Source: Escherichia coli
GTDB taxonomy: Bacteria > Pseudomonadota > Gammaproteobacteria > Enterobacterales > Enterobacteriaceae
DNA length: 64,000 nt
Assembly (NCBI GenBank): GCA_021307345.1
Contig: CP089930.1
Location: 1,116,001 to 1,180,000 of the forward strand
Direction of reading: 5' to 3'
Shown here: in pieces, positions 18,056 to 31,928 of the stretch
How the letters are laid out: each line of letters begins with the position of its first letter
Numbering within the stretch: the first letter of the stretch is position 1
Program-made: the position numbers and the translations under genes
The notes under the pieces: model-generated
Databases searched by the model: none
Seen by the model: only the letters and a program-made list of their open reading frames with translations
Told to the model about the DNA's origin: nothing

Positions 18056-18075
18056 CAGGGATGTTGTCGTCCCTG
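18056..18075. other. Hairpin in the caiC-caiD gap
   Basis: CAGGGA at 18056-18061 pairs with TCCCTG at 18070-18075 across an 8-base loop, inside a 108-bp gap between genes of the same operon. An A tract rather than a T tract follows, so it is not an intrinsic terminator on the plus strand. Confidence 0.4.
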
Positions 18076-18099
18076 AAAAAATAAAAATGGAGAAAAGGA

Positions 18100-18885
18100 A
18101 TGAGTGAATCATTACATCTGACCCGCAATGGATCAATTCTGGAAATTACCCTTGATCGTCCAAAAGCCAATGCTATTGATGCAAAAACTAGCTTTGAGAT
18201 GGGCGAAGTATTTCTTAATTTCCGTGACGATCCGCAATTGCGCGTCGCTATTATTACCGGAGCCGGAGAGAAATTCTTTTCCGCCGGCTGGGATTTAAAA
18301 GCGGCAGCAGAAGGCGAAGCGCCGGATGCTGATTTCGGGCCAGGCGGATTTGCTGGGTTAACCGAAATTTTCAATCTCGATAAACCGGTTATCGCAGCCG
18401 TGAACGGCTACGCCTTTGGCGGCGGCTTTGAACTGGCGCTGGCGGCAGATTTTATTGTTTGTGCCGATAATGCCAGCTTCGCCCTGCCGGAAGCCAAACT
18501 GGGTATTGTCCCGGACAGCGGCGGCGTGCTGCGTCTGCCGAAGATCCTGCCACCTGCCGTCGTCAATGAAATGGTGATGACCGGCAGACGAATGGGCGCA
18601 GAAGAGGCGCTGCGTTGGGGAATAGTCAACCGGGTGGTTAGCCAGACCGAACTGATGGATAACGCCCGCGAACTGGCGCAGCAGCTGGTTAATAGCGCCC
18701 CGCTGGCGATTGCGGCACTGAAAGAGATCTATCGCACCACCAGCGAAATGCCGGTTGAAGAGGCATATCGCTATATTCGCAGCGGTGTGTTGAAAAACTA
18801 TCCCTCAGTTCTGCATTCGGAAGATGCCATTGAAGGGCCGCTGGCGTTTGCTGAGAAGCGCGATCCGGTGTGGAAAGGGCGTTAA
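18100..18885 (+). CDS. caiD: Crotonobetainyl-CoA hydratase (carnityl-CoA dehydratase) CaiD
   Basis: A 261-residue crotonase-superfamily enzyme that interconverts L-carnityl-CoA and crotonobetainyl-CoA. The oxyanion-hole stretches FFSAGWDL (about 59-66) and [10 protein letters not shown] (105-114) are clear, with the two catalytic glutamates expected for CaiD at Glu111 and Glu131. The start ATG follows GGAGAAAAGGA. The stop is five bases before the GTG of caiE. Cytoplasmic; intact. Confidence 0.97.
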   Translation: MSESLHLTRNGSILEITLDRPKANAIDAKTSFEMGEVFLNFRDDPQLRVAIITGAGEKFFSAGWDLKAAAEGEAPDADFGPGGFAGLTEIFNLDKPVIAAVNGYAFGGGFELALAADFIVCADNASFALPEAKLGIVPDSGGVLRLPKILPPAVVNEMVMTGRRMGAEEALRWGIVNRVVSQTELMDNARELAQQLVNSAPLAIAALKEIYRTTSEMPVEEAYRYIRSGVLKNYPSVLHSEDAIEGPLAFAEKRDPVWKGR

Positions 18886-18890
18886 TAACC

Positions 18891-19481
18891 GTGAGCTATT
18901 ACGCCTTTGAGGGATTAATTCCGGTGGTTCACCCGACGGCGTTTGTCCATCCCAGTGCGGTATTGATTGGCGATGTAATTGTGGGAGCCGGTGTCTACAT
19001 CGGTCCCCTCGCCTCGCTGCGTGGTGATTACGGACGACTGATTGTGCAAGCGGGAGCCAATATTCAGGATGGCTGCATTATGCATGGCTACAGCGATACT
19101 GACACCATTGTCGGGGAAAACGGTCATATCGGTCATGGCGCGATCCTGCATGGCTGTGTGATCGGTCGTGATGCATTGGTCGGGATGAACAGCGTGATTA
19201 TGGATGGCGCGGTCATTGGCGAAGAGAGCATTGTTGCCGCCATGAGCTTTGTCAAAGCAGGCTTTCGCGGCGAGAAACGCCAGTTGTTGATGGGCACGCC
19301 AGCCCGTGCCGTGCGCAGCGTCAGCGATGACGAGTTGCACTGGAAGCAATTGAATACCAAAGAGTATCAGGATCTTGTCGGGCGCTGCCATGCAGCGTTA
19401 CATGAAACGCAACCGTTGAGGCAAATGGAGGAAAATCGTCCCCGTTTGCAGGGGACGACGGATGTGACGCCAAAGCGGTAA
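18891..19481 (+). CDS. caiE: CaiE, hexapeptide-repeat carnitine operon protein
   Basis: A 196-residue left-handed beta-helix protein of the gamma-carbonic-anhydrase-like family, close to PaaY. Isoleucine-patch hexapeptide repeats run through [16 protein letters not shown] and [16 protein letters not shown], with histidines that could bind metal. It stimulates CaiB and CaiD activity, possibly by providing a cofactor; the exact reaction is unknown. The start is GTG at 18891, giving the known length; an upstream ATG inside caiD would add seven residues and is less likely. Last gene of caiTABCDE. Confidence 0.93.
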   Translation: MSYYAFEGLIPVVHPTAFVHPSAVLIGDVIVGAGVYIGPLASLRGDYGRLIVQAGANIQDGCIMHGYSDTDTIVGENGHIGHGAILHGCVIGRDALVGMNSVIMDGAVIGEESIVAAMSFVKAGFRGEKRQLLMGTPARAVRSVSDDELHWKQLNTKEYQDLVGRCHAALHETQPLRQMEENRPRLQGTTDVTPKR

Positions 19482-19487
19482 CATCAT

Positions 19488-19569
19488 CGGATGCGGCGTA
19501 AACGCCTTATCCGACCAACCAGGAGCGCAACCGTAGGCCGGATAAGATGCGCCAGCATCGCATCCGGCA
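19488..19569. repeat. BIME between convergent caiE and caiF
   Basis: TCGGATGCGGCGTAAACGCCTTATCCGAC followed by GTAGGCCGGATAAGATGCG and GCATCGCATCCGGCA form a pair of inverted REP units between two convergent genes. Confidence 0.9.
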
Positions 19570-19599
19570 ACCAGGCCGCACGGTATCAACGAAATTAAA

Positions 19600-19995
19600 T
19601 TAACGACGCATACTCTTCGACAACATCATCTGCCACTTCTGCTCACGGTTAAGTTCTGTGAGCGGAACGGCAGGAATACGCGGCGTCTTTCTTACGCCGA
19701 CTAATTTTTCCCGGCTGTTATTGCGCAGGCGCGCGTAAATTTGCTCATCAATATCGACCACTTTAACCAGTCGCTGGCACTGACATCCCCGCCCTTCCAG
19801 CTTATTAGGGATCATCTTAACTTCGCAGCTTATTTCTGCGACTTCCGACAAAATATAAGTTAGGGTATTAATCGCCTTGCTGTGTTCAATATCGAAATGA
19901 ATAGAGATCTCTCTTGCTATCACCCAGCGATTTTCAGCCATCATCCATTCGGCGATTAACAAATAGAGTGGTTTTTCAACATATCCTTCACACAT
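19600..19995 (-). CDS. caiF: Carnitine operon transcriptional activator CaiF
   Basis: A 131-residue specific activator of the divergent cai and fix operons under anaerobiosis with carnitine. An N-terminal winged-helix-like stretch spans roughly 10-60 (WVIAREISIHFDIEHSKAIN). Three cysteines lie at about 56-74 (ISCEV, GCQCQR), and the C-terminus is very basic. The frame is open 37 codons further upstream, but ATG 19995 behind CTGGAGTTCG gives the known size. It is convergent with caiE; its own gene is described as CRP- and FNR-dependent. Confidence 0.95.
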   Translation of the reverse strand: MCEGYVEKPLYLLIAEWMMAENRWVIAREISIHFDIEHSKAINTLTYILSEVAEISCEVKMIPNKLEGRGCQCQRLVKVVDIDEQIYARLRNNSREKLVGVRKTPRIPAVPLTELNREQKWQMMLSKSMRR

Positions 19996-20110
19996 ACGAA
20001 CTCCAGTTTCACAAATTAAAAGTCTGGCTATGACTCGTTTTGAAGCAATCAAACAAGGCCATATTAAAATTGTGGATATATCGATAGTATGCAACTTCCC
20101 TGTCAATAAG

Positions 20111-20126
20111 TGTGAGCTAAATCCTG
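20111..20126. promoter_or_regulatory. Candidate CRP site upstream of caiF
   Basis: TGTGAGCTAAATCCTG has a perfect left half TGTGA and a weak right half (TCCTG versus TCACA), about 120 bp before the caiF ATG. caiF is known to need CRP, which makes this half site plausible, but the sequence alone is weak. Confidence 0.4.
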
Positions 20127-20174
20127 CTTACATCATCAAAAATAGAGTTTCCCGGAAAGATTATCCTTACTGGT

Positions 20175-20203
20175 AAAAAAAACGGTTCTCATCAGAGAAC
20201 CGT
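20175..20203 (-). terminator. Intrinsic terminator of carAB
   Basis: On the minus strand ACGGTTCTC, a four-base loop and GAGAACCGT form a 9-bp stem followed by a run of eight T. It lies 53 bp past the carB stop. Confidence 0.93.
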
Positions 20204-20255
20204 ATTAGTTATTCGATCAAATTGGCGGATAAAAAATATCTGCCATGACACGCTA

Positions 20256-23477
<3,222 letters not shown>

Positions 23478-23494
23478 GGCTCTTTTACTCCTGA

Positions 23495-24643
23495 TTACTT
23501 AGCGGTTTTACGGTACTGCTCAATTAACTCGATAAAGTGGTCGAACAACGGCGCTGCGTCGTGTGGACCAGGGCTGGCTTCAGGGTGCCCCTGGAAGCTG
23601 AACGCCGGTTTATCGGTGCGATGAATCCCTTGTAACGTACCGTCGAACAGGGATTTATGTGTAACACGCAGGTTTGCAGGTAATGTTGCTTCGTCCACCG
23701 CAAAACCGTGGTTCTGGGCGGTGATCATCACCACGTTTTTCTCAATATCTTTCACCGGATGGTTGCCGCCGTGGTGACCAAATTTCATTTTGATGGTCTT
23801 CGCCCCACTTGCCAGCGCCAGCAGCTGATGACCGAGGCAGATACCAAATACCGGGATGTCGGTTTCGAGGAATTTCTGGATGGCGGTAATGGCGTAATCG
23901 CACGGTGCCGGATCGCCAGGGCCGTTGGAGAGGAAGATACCGTCCGGATTCATTTTCAACACGTCTTCCGCAGAGGTTTGCGCCGGAACGATGGTCAGGC
24001 GACAGCCTCTGTCCACCAGCATCCGCAGGATGTTGCGCTTGGCACCGAAATCATAAGCCACGACGTGGAACGGCAGCTCGTCTTCTTTTTTCGCTTCTGG
24101 CAGGCCGCCGGTCAGCGTCCAACTCCCTTGTGTCCAGCTATAGGCTTCTGCGGTAGTCACTTCTTTTGCCAGATCCATACCATTGAGGCCAGGGAACGCG
24201 CGGGCTTTTTCTAATGCCAGCGCCGCATCCGGGTTGTCGCCCGCGATGATGCAGCCGTTCTGTGCGCCTTTCTCGCGCAGTAAACGCGTCAGCTTACGGG
24301 TATCGATATCGGCAATCGCTACGATGTTATGGCGCTTCAGGTAAGAAGAGAGGTCTTCGGTATTACGGAAGTTGCTGGCAATCAGCGGCAGGTCGCGAAT
24401 CACCAGACCTTGTGCATGTACCTGAGAAGATTCTTCATCGGCGTCATTAGTGCCGACATTGCCAATATGGGGATAAGTAAGAGTAACGATTTGACGAGAA
24501 TAGGAAGGATCAGTGAGGATTTCTTGATAACCGGTCATTGAAGTATTGAAAACGACTTCCCCAACCGCCGAACCTGTTGCCCCTATGGCCCGACCGTGAA
24601 ACTGGGTTCCGTCTTCCAGAACCAATAGCGCTGACTTAATCAA
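23495..24643 (-). CDS. carA: Carbamoyl phosphate synthase small (glutaminase) subunit
   Basis: A 382-residue class I glutamine amidotransferase that releases ammonia from glutamine and channels it to CarB. The nucleophile Cys269 is in FGICLGHQL, with the catalytic His and Glu in [10 protein letters not shown] near 353-355. The start is TTG at 24643, eight bases downstream of a perfect GGAGG, which gives exactly the known protein; the in-frame ATG nine codons upstream overlaps the ArgR operator. A rare TTG start is a documented property of E. coli carA. Confidence 0.97.
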   Translation of the reverse strand: MIKSALLVLEDGTQFHGRAIGATGSAVGEVVFNTSMTGYQEILTDPSYSRQIVTLTYPHIGNVGTNDADEESSQVHAQGLVIRDLPLIASNFRNTEDLSSYLKRHNIVAIADIDTRKLTRLLREKGAQNGCIIAGDNPDAALALEKARAFPGLNGMDLAKEVTTAEAYSWTQGSWTLTGGLPEAKKEDELPFHVVAYDFGAKRNILRMLVDRGCRLTIVPAQTSAEDVLKMNPDGIFLSNGPGDPAPCDYAITAIQKFLETDIPVFGICLGHQLLALASGAKTIKMKFGHHGGNHPVKDIEKNVVMITAQNHGFAVDEATLPANLRVTHKSLFDGTLQGIHRTDKPAFSFQGHPEASPGPHDAAPLFDHFIELIEQYRKTAK

Positions 24644-24653
24644 AACACCCTCC

Positions 24654-24692
24654 AGAGAATATTCACTCACTTTATTTGCATATTAATTCACA
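24654..24692. promoter_or_regulatory. Pair of ARG boxes (ArgR operator) over carAB P2
   Basis: Two 18-bp ARG boxes, AGAGAATATTCACTCACT (24654-24671) and TTTGCATATTAATTCACA (24675-24692), are separated by 3 bp, the canonical ArgR hexamer arrangement. They cover the -10 of the downstream promoter, so arginine represses P2. Confidence 0.88.
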
Positions 24693-24709
24693 ATGATGCG
24701 ATGAATCAA
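24681..24709 (-). promoter_or_regulatory. carAB promoter P2
   Basis: On the minus strand -35 TTGATT (24704-24709) and -10 TTAATA (24681-24686) are spaced by 17 bp. The -10 lies inside the upstream ARG box, explaining arginine control. Confidence 0.7.
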
Positions 24710-24749
24710 TGCAAATCTGCTTACCGACGAATTTCTGGCAAACGGCGGC

Positions 24750-24778
24750 ATTCTGGAGATATGGGCGCTAAAAGTCAA
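24750..24778 (-). promoter_or_regulatory. carAB promoter P1
   Basis: On the minus strand -35 TTGACT (24773-24778) and -10 CAGAAT (24750-24755) are spaced by 17 bp and followed by a GC-rich GCCGCCG discriminator. This fits the pyrimidine-controlled, stringently regulated upstream car promoter. Confidence 0.75.
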
Positions 24779-24863
24779 CTCAATAGCGGGATTTATTATA
24801 TAATTTTATGCCTCACACATGTTTTACAGGCACTAAGCGACAAAAACACAATCTAACAAGGTC

Positions 24864-24879
24864 TGGAAAACGCTTGCGC
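24864..24879. promoter_or_regulatory. PurR operator upstream of carAB
   Basis: The minus strand reads GCGCAAGCGTTTTCCA, close to the PUR box consensus ACGCAAACGTTTNCNT. Purine control of car P1 through PurR is documented, and the position about 100 bp upstream of P1 agrees. Confidence 0.75.
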
Positions 24880-24920
24880 AGCGAGAAGAATGTGTAAACA
24901 AAGAACACGAAGAAAAAAAG

Positions 24921-24936
24921 TGGACCAGATGGTCAA
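24921..24936. promoter_or_regulatory. RutR operator upstream of carAB
   Basis: TGGACCAGATGGTCAA matches the RutR consensus TTGACCA-N2-TGGTCAA with a single mismatch. RutR senses uracil/thymine and is known to act on car P1. The rest of the 456-bp carA-dapB gap is A-rich without a gene. Confidence 0.82.
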
Positions 24937-25013
24937 AATTTACATTAAAACAACAAAAGCAGAAGACAAAACATGTAATTTTTAGCACTTGAATAAAATT
25001 CAAAAACATAACA

Positions 25014-25047
25014 CCAAAAATAAAAGGGCTAAAAATTAAAGCCCTTT
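25014..25047 (-). terminator. Intrinsic terminator of dapB
   Basis: On the minus strand AAAGGGCT, a nine-base loop and AGCCCTTT form a stem followed by TTATTTTT. It lies just past the dapB stop at 25100. Confidence 0.85.
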
Positions 25048-25099
25048 ATAATCAATAAATTAAATGTGTTATTTTTGCGCCATTACAAATGTTTTGTGG

Positions 25100-25936
<837 letters not shown>

Positions 25937-26040
25937 TTAATTTGCATAGACCGTTTTCAGAGTAACCAGCGCATCGCTACGCCGCCAGCCAAAAACGCTG
26001 ATAATTAGAAATTAATGATAAACAGGGAGGGATATCAGTG

Positions 26041-26071
26041 AAAGGCATGAGTCAGTGAATGACTACATGCC
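26041..26071 (-). terminator. Probable terminator of rihC
   Basis: GGCATGAGTCA (26044-26054) pairs with TGACT-A-CATGCC (26060-26071) with one bulge, a strong stem followed on the minus strand by only a short T run (TTTC), within the 166-bp gap before dapB. Confidence 0.55.
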
Positions 26072-26087
26072 GATAACATGTGACAGG

Positions 26088-27002
26088 TTACGGCGCCAGC
26101 GCCAGCACCTCCGCCACCCACTGCTGGAAACCTTTCACGTCCAGATCCAGCGCAACCTGAACATTTGCCGGTTTATCCAGCCGACCGTCAATATCGACGA
26201 CTGTCGTACCCGTAGTAAATTCACCTTGTGTTTCTACCGCCACAAAACACGGCTTGAGAGTGAACAAGTCCGGGCGAACCAGCCAGGCAATGGCACAGAG
26301 ATCGTGCATTCGCAGGCCACTTTGCATACTGCCGCTGCGGTAGTGACTAAACAGTGCATGAAGCATTTTTCCGGTGCGATTCAATTCCGGTAGTGTGGTG
26401 AGATATTCGGGAGTGAGCATCGCCTGATTGGTGACGTCCAGGCCACACATCACAATCTCCAGTCCGCTCTGGAAGACCTGGGCCGCCGCTTCAGGATCAA
26501 TCGCAATATTAAACTCGGCATTCGGCGTGAAATTGCCACGACCGGCAGAACCGCCCATGATCACCAGACGACGAATATGCGGTTTGCATTCCGGGCACTG
26601 TGAAAGCAATAGCGCGATATTCGTCAACGGCCCGATCGCCACCAGGGTAACGGGTTCAGGCGCGCACATTAGCGCATCACGAATCGCCAGAAACGCCGGT
26701 TTCTCCAGTGGTTTTCGATTGTGCTCAACGAAGTCATAACCATCCATGCCGGATTCGCCATGAACATAAGACGCATCACGCGGTGCGCGTACCAACGGTG
26801 TTGCCGCCCCCTGGGCGAGTGGGATATCCGCATCCCAGAAATGCAGCAATTGCAGCGCATTTCGGGTAGTTTTCTGCACCGATACATTGCCTCCGACAGT
26901 CGTCATCAATTGGAGATCGAGTTGTGGGGCAAAGATCGCGGCAGCAATCGCTGCGGCATCGTCGATACCAGGGTCGGTATCCAAAAAAATCGGCAAGCGC
27001 AT
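26088..27002 (-). CDS. rihC: Broad-specificity ribonucleoside hydrolase RihC
   Basis: A 304-residue inosine-uridine-preferring nucleoside hydrolase that splits purine and pyrimidine ribonucleosides to base and ribose. The calcium-binding family signature DTDPGIDDA is at 8-16, and the C-terminal conserved MHDLCAIAW supplies further active-site residues. The start ATG follows GGAGAAAAC. It lies 65 bp after ispH, with the ispH terminator between them, so a separate promoter or read-through is needed. Confidence 0.97.
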   Translation of the reverse strand: MRLPIFLDTDPGIDDAAAIAAAIFAPQLDLQLMTTVGGNVSVQKTTRNALQLLHFWDADIPLAQGAATPLVRAPRDASYVHGESGMDGYDFVEHNRKPLEKPAFLAIRDALMCAPEPVTLVAIGPLTNIALLLSQCPECKPHIRRLVIMGGSAGRGNFTPNAEFNIAIDPEAAAQVFQSGLEIVMCGLDVTNQAMLTPEYLTTLPELNRTGKMLHALFSHYRSGSMQSGLRMHDLCAIAWLVRPDLFTLKPCFVAVETQGEFTTGTTVVDIDGRLDKPANVQVALDLDVKGFQQWVAEVLALAP

Positions 27003-27013
27003 GTTTTCTCCAT

Positions 27014-27043
27014 AAAAAATGCCGGTAATAAGACCGGCATTTT
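27014..27043 (-). terminator. Intrinsic terminator after ispH
   Basis: ATGCCGGT (27019-27026) pairs with ACCGGCAT (27033-27040), extended by A/T pairs, and the minus strand ends in a T run. It closes the ribF-ileS-lspA-fkpB-ispH run. Confidence 0.88.
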
Positions 27044-27067
27044 CGCATAACTTAGGCTGCTAATGAC

Positions 27068-28018
27068 TTAATCAACTTCACGAATATCGACACGCAGCTC
27101 TTTCGGCACTTCGAAAACAATGTTTTCTTCACGGCCTTCAAGCGAAATGGCTTCACCACCGCCAAGCTGCTGTAAACGTGCGACGACGTTCTGTACCAGA
27201 ATATCCGGAGCTGATGCGCCCGCAGTCACACCGACGCATTTCGCTTCTTTCACCCACTCTTCCTGGATATCTGCCGCATCGTCAATTAAAAACGCGCGTT
27301 TGCCCATACGCTGTGCCAGTTCCGCCAGACGGTTGGAGTTGGAGGAGTTTTTCGAACCGACCACCAGCACAACTTCCGCCTGCTCTGCCAGGGCGCGTAC
27401 TGCTTCCTGACGGTTGGTAGTGGCGTAACAAATGTCATCTTTGCGCGGCCCGACAATTTTCGGGAAGCGTTTACGCAGCGCGTCGATAACATCAGACGTG
27501 TCATCCACCGACAGCGTGGTCTGGGTCATAAAGGAGAGTTTCTCTTCGTTTTTGACCGTCAGCTTCCACACATCGTCTGGCGATTCGACCAGATACATTC
27601 CCCCTTCCGGGTTGCTGTACTGCCCCATCGTCCCTTCAACTTCCGGGTGCCCGGCGTGACCGATGAGAATAGATTCTTCGCCACGACGGCTGGCGCGGGC
27701 GACTTCCATATGCACTTTGGTCACCAGCGGACAGGTGGCGTCGAATACCGTCAAATCACGGCTTTTCGCTTCGTTACGTACCGCCTGAGAAACACCGTGT
27801 GCGGAGAAAATCAGGATCGCGCCGTCCGGTACTTCGCTAATCTGCTCAATAAAGATAGCCCCACGCTCGCGCAGGCTATCGACCACGTAGCGGTTATGCA
27901 CCACTTCGTGACGGACATATATCGGTGCGCCGTAAATGGCCAGCGCATTTTCAACAATGCTGATAGCGCGGTCTACCCCGGCACAAAAACCACGCGGGTT
28001 GGCCAACAGGATCTGCAT
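27068..28018 (-). CDS. ispH: 4-hydroxy-3-methylbut-2-enyl diphosphate reductase IspH
   Basis: A 316-residue iron-sulfur enzyme that makes IPP and DMAPP in the last step of the MEP isoprenoid pathway. The three cluster-binding cysteines are present: Cys12 (PRGFCAGV), Cys96 (DATCPLV) and the one in [11 protein letters not shown] near 197. ATG 28018 gives the known start [10 protein letters not shown] and sits one base after the fkpB stop; a longer upstream frame runs into fkpB and is a shadow. Essential, cytoplasmic. Confidence 0.98.
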   Translation of the reverse strand: MQILLANPRGFCAGVDRAISIVENALAIYGAPIYVRHEVVHNRYVVDSLRERGAIFIEQISEVPDGAILIFSAHGVSQAVRNEAKSRDLTVFDATCPLVTKVHMEVARASRRGEESILIGHAGHPEVEGTMGQYSNPEGGMYLVESPDDVWKLTVKNEEKLSFMTQTTLSVDDTSDVIDALRKRFPKIVGPRKDDICYATTNRQEAVRALAEQAEVVLVVGSKNSSNSNRLAELAQRMGKRAFLIDDAADIQEEWVKEAKCVGVTAGASAPDILVQNVVARLQQLGGGEAISLEGREENIVFEVPKELRVDIREVD

Positions 28019-28019
28019 G

Positions 28020-28469
28020 TTACGCCTCCAGTGCCGGATCGATTTCCAGCACTTCAATATCAAAATGAACGGTCTGCCCGGCCAGCGGATGGTTGAAATC
28101 AACGGTAATGGAGTCGCCGTTAATTTCGCGGATTACGCCAGGCATCTCACTGCCATCCATTGCGGTAAAAAGCATGATTGCGCCAATTTCTGGCTCGCCT
28201 GCATCCATAAACTCACGGCGGGAGAAGTACTGAATCAGGTCTGGTGACGGCACGCCAAACGCCGCATCTGGCTCCAGCGTGAAGGTGGTTTTATCGCCCA
28301 CTTTCAGCCCCAGCAGATGTTGCTCCAGCCCTTCGGAAAGAGAAGCATCACCCAGGCGGAACAGCGCCGGTTTACCGTTGTTGCGGGTAGACTCGGCGGT
28401 AGTGCCATCATCGAGTTTTAGCGTGAAGTGCACCAGGACGGCGCTATTGCTCTGTACAGATTCAGACAT
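28020..28469 (-). CDS. fkpB: FKBP-type peptidyl-prolyl isomerase FkpB (SlpA)
   Basis: A 149-residue FKBP domain protein. The N-terminus [18 protein letters not shown] and the flap region with [11 protein letters not shown] and [18 protein letters not shown] are typical of the SlyD/SlpA branch, with an insert-in-flap domain in the middle. It catalyses proline isomerisation and has chaperone activity in the cytoplasm. It is separated from lspA by a BIME, although both probably share a transcript, and almost touches ispH. Confidence 0.96.
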   Translation of the reverse strand: MSESVQSNSAVLVHFTLKLDDGTTAESTRNNGKPALFRLGDASLSEGLEQHLLGLKVGDKTTFTLEPDAAFGVPSPDLIQYFSRREFMDAGEPEIGAIMLFTAMDGSEMPGVIREINGDSITVDFNHPLAGQTVHFDIEVLEIDPALEA

Positions 28470-28498
28470 GCAGGTTTGCTCTTGTATTTGAGGATTTT

Positions 28499-28569
28499 TG
28501 CCGGATGCGGCCTACGATTTCGCAGCAATCGGTAGGCCGGATAAGATGCGTCAGCATCGCATCCGGCAG
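28499..28569. repeat. BIME inside the ileS-lspA-fkpB run
   Basis: TGCCGGATGCGGCCTACG and GTAGGCCGGATAAGATGCG with GCATCGCATCCGGCA form inverted REP units in the 106-bp gap between lspA and fkpB. Confidence 0.9.
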
Positions 28570-28575
28570 GGTTTA

Positions 28576-29070
28576 TTATTGTTTTTTCGCTTTAGAAGGT
28601 AAAAAACCTTCCAGCACAATCAATGCCGCACCGACACAGATTGCGCTATCGGCGAGGTTGAAGGTGGCGAAATGCCAGTCGCCGACGTAGAAGTCGATCA
28701 TATCGACCACAAAGCCGTGCCACAGACGGTCGAACAGGTTGCCCAGTGCGCCGCCAATAATCAGCGCGTAAGCGATATTGTTTAGCTTTTGCGTAGCCTT
28801 CGAGCGATACATCATCACCGTCAGGATCACACTAATACCAATCGCAATACCGGCAAAAAACCAACGCTGCCAGCCGCCGCTATCGGCAAGGAAACTAAAC
28901 GCCGCGCCATAGTTACGCGCATAATGCAGATTAAGCGACGGGAACAGCGGAACCGTATCCCCCAGAGCAAAGTTCTGGAGGATCAGGTATTTGCTGCCCA
29001 GATCGATAATCAGCACGACTACCACCAGCCACAGCCAGCGTAGCCCTGTTGAACAGATCGATTGACTCAT
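28576..29070 (-). CDS. lspA: Lipoprotein signal peptidase II
   Basis: A 164-residue inner-membrane aspartyl protease with four hydrophobic helices that removes signal peptides from prolipoproteins; the globomycin target. The catalytic dyad is Asp123 (GFVVDMIDF) and Asp141 (FNLADSAI), with conserved [10 protein letters not shown] and GNLFDR also present. Its ATG overlaps the ileS stop by one base, so translation is coupled. Essential; intact. Confidence 0.98.
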   Translation of the reverse strand: MSQSICSTGLRWLWLVVVVLIIDLGSKYLILQNFALGDTVPLFPSLNLHYARNYGAAFSFLADSGGWQRWFFAGIAIGISVILTVMMYRSKATQKLNNIAYALIIGGALGNLFDRLWHGFVVDMIDFYVGDWHFATFNLADSAICVGAALIVLEGFLPSKAKKQ

Positions 29071-31886
29071 CAGGCAAACTTACGTTTTTCACCGTCGCCG
29101 GCGACGTTGCTGACACAGCGGCCGCAGATTTCTGCGTGTTCCGCCACCTTGCCGACATCCTGGGTGTAGTGCCAGCAGCGTGGGCACTTATCACCTTCGG
29201 CTTTACTCAACGCGACTTTCAGCCCTTTGAGTACTTCGCTCTGCTGCGCATCAGCAGGTGCGTCGTTATAGTCTGCAACGGCAGCGCCAGAGGTCAACAG
29301 GACAAATCGTAATTCATCACCCAGCGCGGTCAGTTTCGCCGCCAGTTCGGGTTCCGCGTACAGGGTCACTGCCGCTTCCAGAGAACCGCCGACTTTCTTA
29401 TCCGCACGAGCCTGCTCGATGACTTTGTTCACTTCGCCACGCACTTTCAGCAGCTCGTCCCAGAATGCATCGTTCATCGCTTCGCTGTCTGCCAGACCAA
29501 ACAGGCCTTCGTACCACTCACCGGTGAAGACGTATTTTTCACGCTCGCCCGGCAGGTAGCCCCACACTTCATCAGCGGTGAAGGAGAGGATCGGCGCCAT
29601 CCAGCGCACCAGCGCTTCTGCGATATGATACAGCGCAGTCTGGCAGCTACGACGCGCCACGCTATCCGCTTTGGCGGTGTACTGACGGTCTTTGATGATG
29701 TCGAGGTAGAAGGAACCCATCTCAACGGAGCAGAAGCGCATCAGACGCTGTACCACTTCGTGGAAATCGTATGCTTCGTACGCCTTGAGGATGTCGTCCT
29801 GTGCCGCTTTCGCACAACCTACGGCCCAGCGATCCAGTACCACCATCTCTTCCGGTTTCACCATATCTTTTGCTGGATCGAAACCATTGAGGTTTGCCAG
29901 CAGGAAGCGCGCGGTGTTACGGATACGACGATAGCTGTCAGCAGCACGTTTCAGGATCTCGTCAGAAACAGCCATTTCGCCAGTGTAGTCGGTTGATGCC
30001 ACCCACAGACGCAGAATATCCGCGCCAAGTTTGTTCATCACATCCTGCGGCGAAACGGTGTTGCCGATGGATTTAGACATCTTGCGACCCTGACCATCCA
30101 CGGTAAAGCCGTGAGTCAGTACCTGACGATACGGCGCTTTGCCTTTCATCGCAGTGGAGATCATCAGGGAAGACATGAACCAACCACGGTGTTGGTCAGA
30201 ACCTTCCAGATACATGTCCGCAGCGTGGCCGGCAAATTCCGGACGCACGTCAACAACGGAAGAGTGGGTAGATCCAGAGTCAAACCACACATCCAGCGTA
30301 TCAGGCACTTTCACGTACTGGTCAGCTTCGTCGCCGAGGATCTCTTTCGCATCAAGATCCCACCACGCCTGAATGCCATCAACTTCAACGCGTTTTGCCA
30401 CTTCTTCCATCAGTTCGAGAGTACGCGGATGCAGCTCTTCAGTGTCTTTGTGCACGAACAGTGACATCGGTACGCCCCAGGTACGCTGACGGGAGATACA
30501 CCAGTCAGGACGGTTAGCGACCATCGACTCGATACGCGCCTGACCCCAGTCCGGGATCCACTGCACGCCTTTGATCTCTTTCAGTGACTGCGCACGCAGA
30601 CCTTTCTGATCCATGCTGACGAACCACTGCGGCGTCGCGCGGAAGATGATCGGCGTTTTGTGACGCCAGCAGCACGGATAGCTATGCTGCATTTTCTCAA
30701 CGTGCAGCAGCGCGCCTTTTTCCTGCAACAGCGCAACGACGATGTCGTTCGCTTTGAAGACGTTCACACCATCCAGCGTCGGGTAAGTACCCGGCAGATA
30801 AGTGCCGTCCGGACCAACCGGGTTAGCTGTTTCCAGGCCGTATTTCTGACCAATCACATAGTCGTCCGGGCCGTGGCCAGGCGCGGTGTGAACAGCACCA
30901 GTACCGGCATCCAGGGTAACGTGATCGCCGAGGATTGCGGGAACGTCGAAGCCCATAAACGGATGAGTAAAGCGCAGCAGCTCAAGCTCTGCACCTTTCA
31001 CCGTGCCGAGAATGGTGTAATCGGTAACGCCGATACGTTGCATTACGCTTTCAACCAGATCTTTCGCCAGAATCACGGCCTGACCGTCGATCTGCACCAG
31101 CGCATAGTCGAAATCCGGTGCAATAGAGATTGCGCGGTTCGCAGGCAGAGTCCACGGCGTAGTCGTCCAGATAACCAGCGAGATTGGGCCGTTAACGTTA
31201 CTGACGCCAAATTTCGCTTTCAGCGCATCCTGATCGACTGCCTGGAAAGCAACGTCGATGGACGGAGAGGTTTTGTCGTAATACTCAACTTCCGCTTCTG
31301 CCAGCGCAGAACGGCAGTCAACGCACCAGTGCACCGGCTTCGCACCTTTGTGCAAATGGCCGTTGCCGATGATTTTGCCCAGCGCGCGGATGATGTTGGC
31401 TTCAGTTTTGAAGTCCATAGTCAGGTACGGGTGCGACCAGTCGCCCAGCACGCCCAGACGAATAAAGTCTTTGCGCTGACCGTCAACCTGGGTCGCAGCG
31501 TATTCGCGGCACTTGGCGCGGAACTCGGCGGCGGTGAATTTCTCACCCGGTTTACCGTATTCTTGCTCTACTTTCAGTTCGATCGGCAGACCGTGGCAGT
31601 CCCAGCCTGGCACATACGGCGAGTCATAACCGGAAAGCCCTTTGGACTTGATGATTATGTCTTTCAGAATCTTGTTAACCGAGTGACCAATATGAATGCT
31701 GCCATTCGCATATGGAGGGCCATCATGCAGAATGAAGGTTTTTTTGCCTTTTTTAGCCGCACGGATGATGCCGTACAGATCATCATCAGTCCAACGCGCC
31801 AGCATTCCCGGTTCGCGCTTGGCGAGATCGCCACGCATCGGGAACCCTGTTTCCGGCAAATTCAGGGTTGATTTATAGTCACTCAT
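29070..31886 (-). CDS. ileS: Isoleucyl-tRNA synthetase
   Basis: A 938-residue class Ia synthetase. The HIGH motif (GSIHIGHS) is near 62-69, KMSKS near 602-606, and a C-terminal zinc-binding region has CPRCWHY followed by CGRC. The CP1 editing domain in the first half hydrolyses Val-tRNA(Ile). It follows ribF by 42 bp and overlaps lspA. The HIGH/KMSKS context is the bacterial, mupirocin-sensitive type. Cytoplasmic, essential. Confidence 0.99.
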   Translation of the reverse strand: MSDYKSTLNLPETGFPMRGDLAKREPGMLARWTDDDLYGIIRAAKKGKKTFILHDGPPYANGSIHIGHSVNKILKDIIIKSKGLSGYDSPYVPGWDCHGLPIELKVEQEYGKPGEKFTAAEFRAKCREYAATQVDGQRKDFIRLGVLGDWSHPYLTMDFKTEANIIRALGKIIGNGHLHKGAKPVHWCVDCRSALAEAEVEYYDKTSPSIDVAFQAVDQDALKAKFGVSNVNGPISLVIWTTTPWTLPANRAISIAPDFDYALVQIDGQAVILAKDLVESVMQRIGVTDYTILGTVKGAELELLRFTHPFMGFDVPAILGDHVTLDAGTGAVHTAPGHGPDDYVIGQKYGLETANPVGPDGTYLPGTYPTLDGVNVFKANDIVVALLQEKGALLHVEKMQHSYPCCWRHKTPIIFRATPQWFVSMDQKGLRAQSLKEIKGVQWIPDWGQARIESMVANRPDWCISRQRTWGVPMSLFVHKDTEELHPRTLELMEEVAKRVEVDGIQAWWDLDAKEILGDEADQYVKVPDTLDVWFDSGSTHSSVVDVRPEFAGHAADMYLEGSDQHRGWFMSSLMISTAMKGKAPYRQVLTHGFTVDGQGRKMSKSIGNTVSPQDVMNKLGADILRLWVASTDYTGEMAVSDEILKRAADSYRRIRNTARFLLANLNGFDPAKDMVKPEEMVVLDRWAVGCAKAAQDDILKAYEAYDFHEVVQRLMRFCSVEMGSFYLDIIKDRQYTAKADSVARRSCQTALYHIAEALVRWMAPILSFTADEVWGYLPGEREKYVFTGEWYEGLFGLADSEAMNDAFWDELLKVRGEVNKVIEQARADKKVGGSLEAAVTLYAEPELAAKLTALGDELRFVLLTSGAAVADYNDAPADAQQSEVLKGLKVALSKAEGDKCPRCWHYTQDVGKVAEHAEICGRCVSNVAGDGEKRKFA

Positions 31887-31928
31887 CAGATTCTCGGTTC
31901 CGTATTTCGGTTTGATTACATAACAGGC

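Noticed and set aside
18056-18075. Intrinsic terminator between caiC and caiD
   Set aside because: The hairpin is followed by A rather than T residues on the operon strand, and caiD is known to be cotranscribed; kept only as a hairpin.
20039-20054. TTTGAAGCAATCAAA upstream of caiF as an FNR box
   Set aside because: It resembles TTGAT-N4-ATCAA, but the spacing is one base short, so it is not a convincing FNR site despite known FNR control of caiF.
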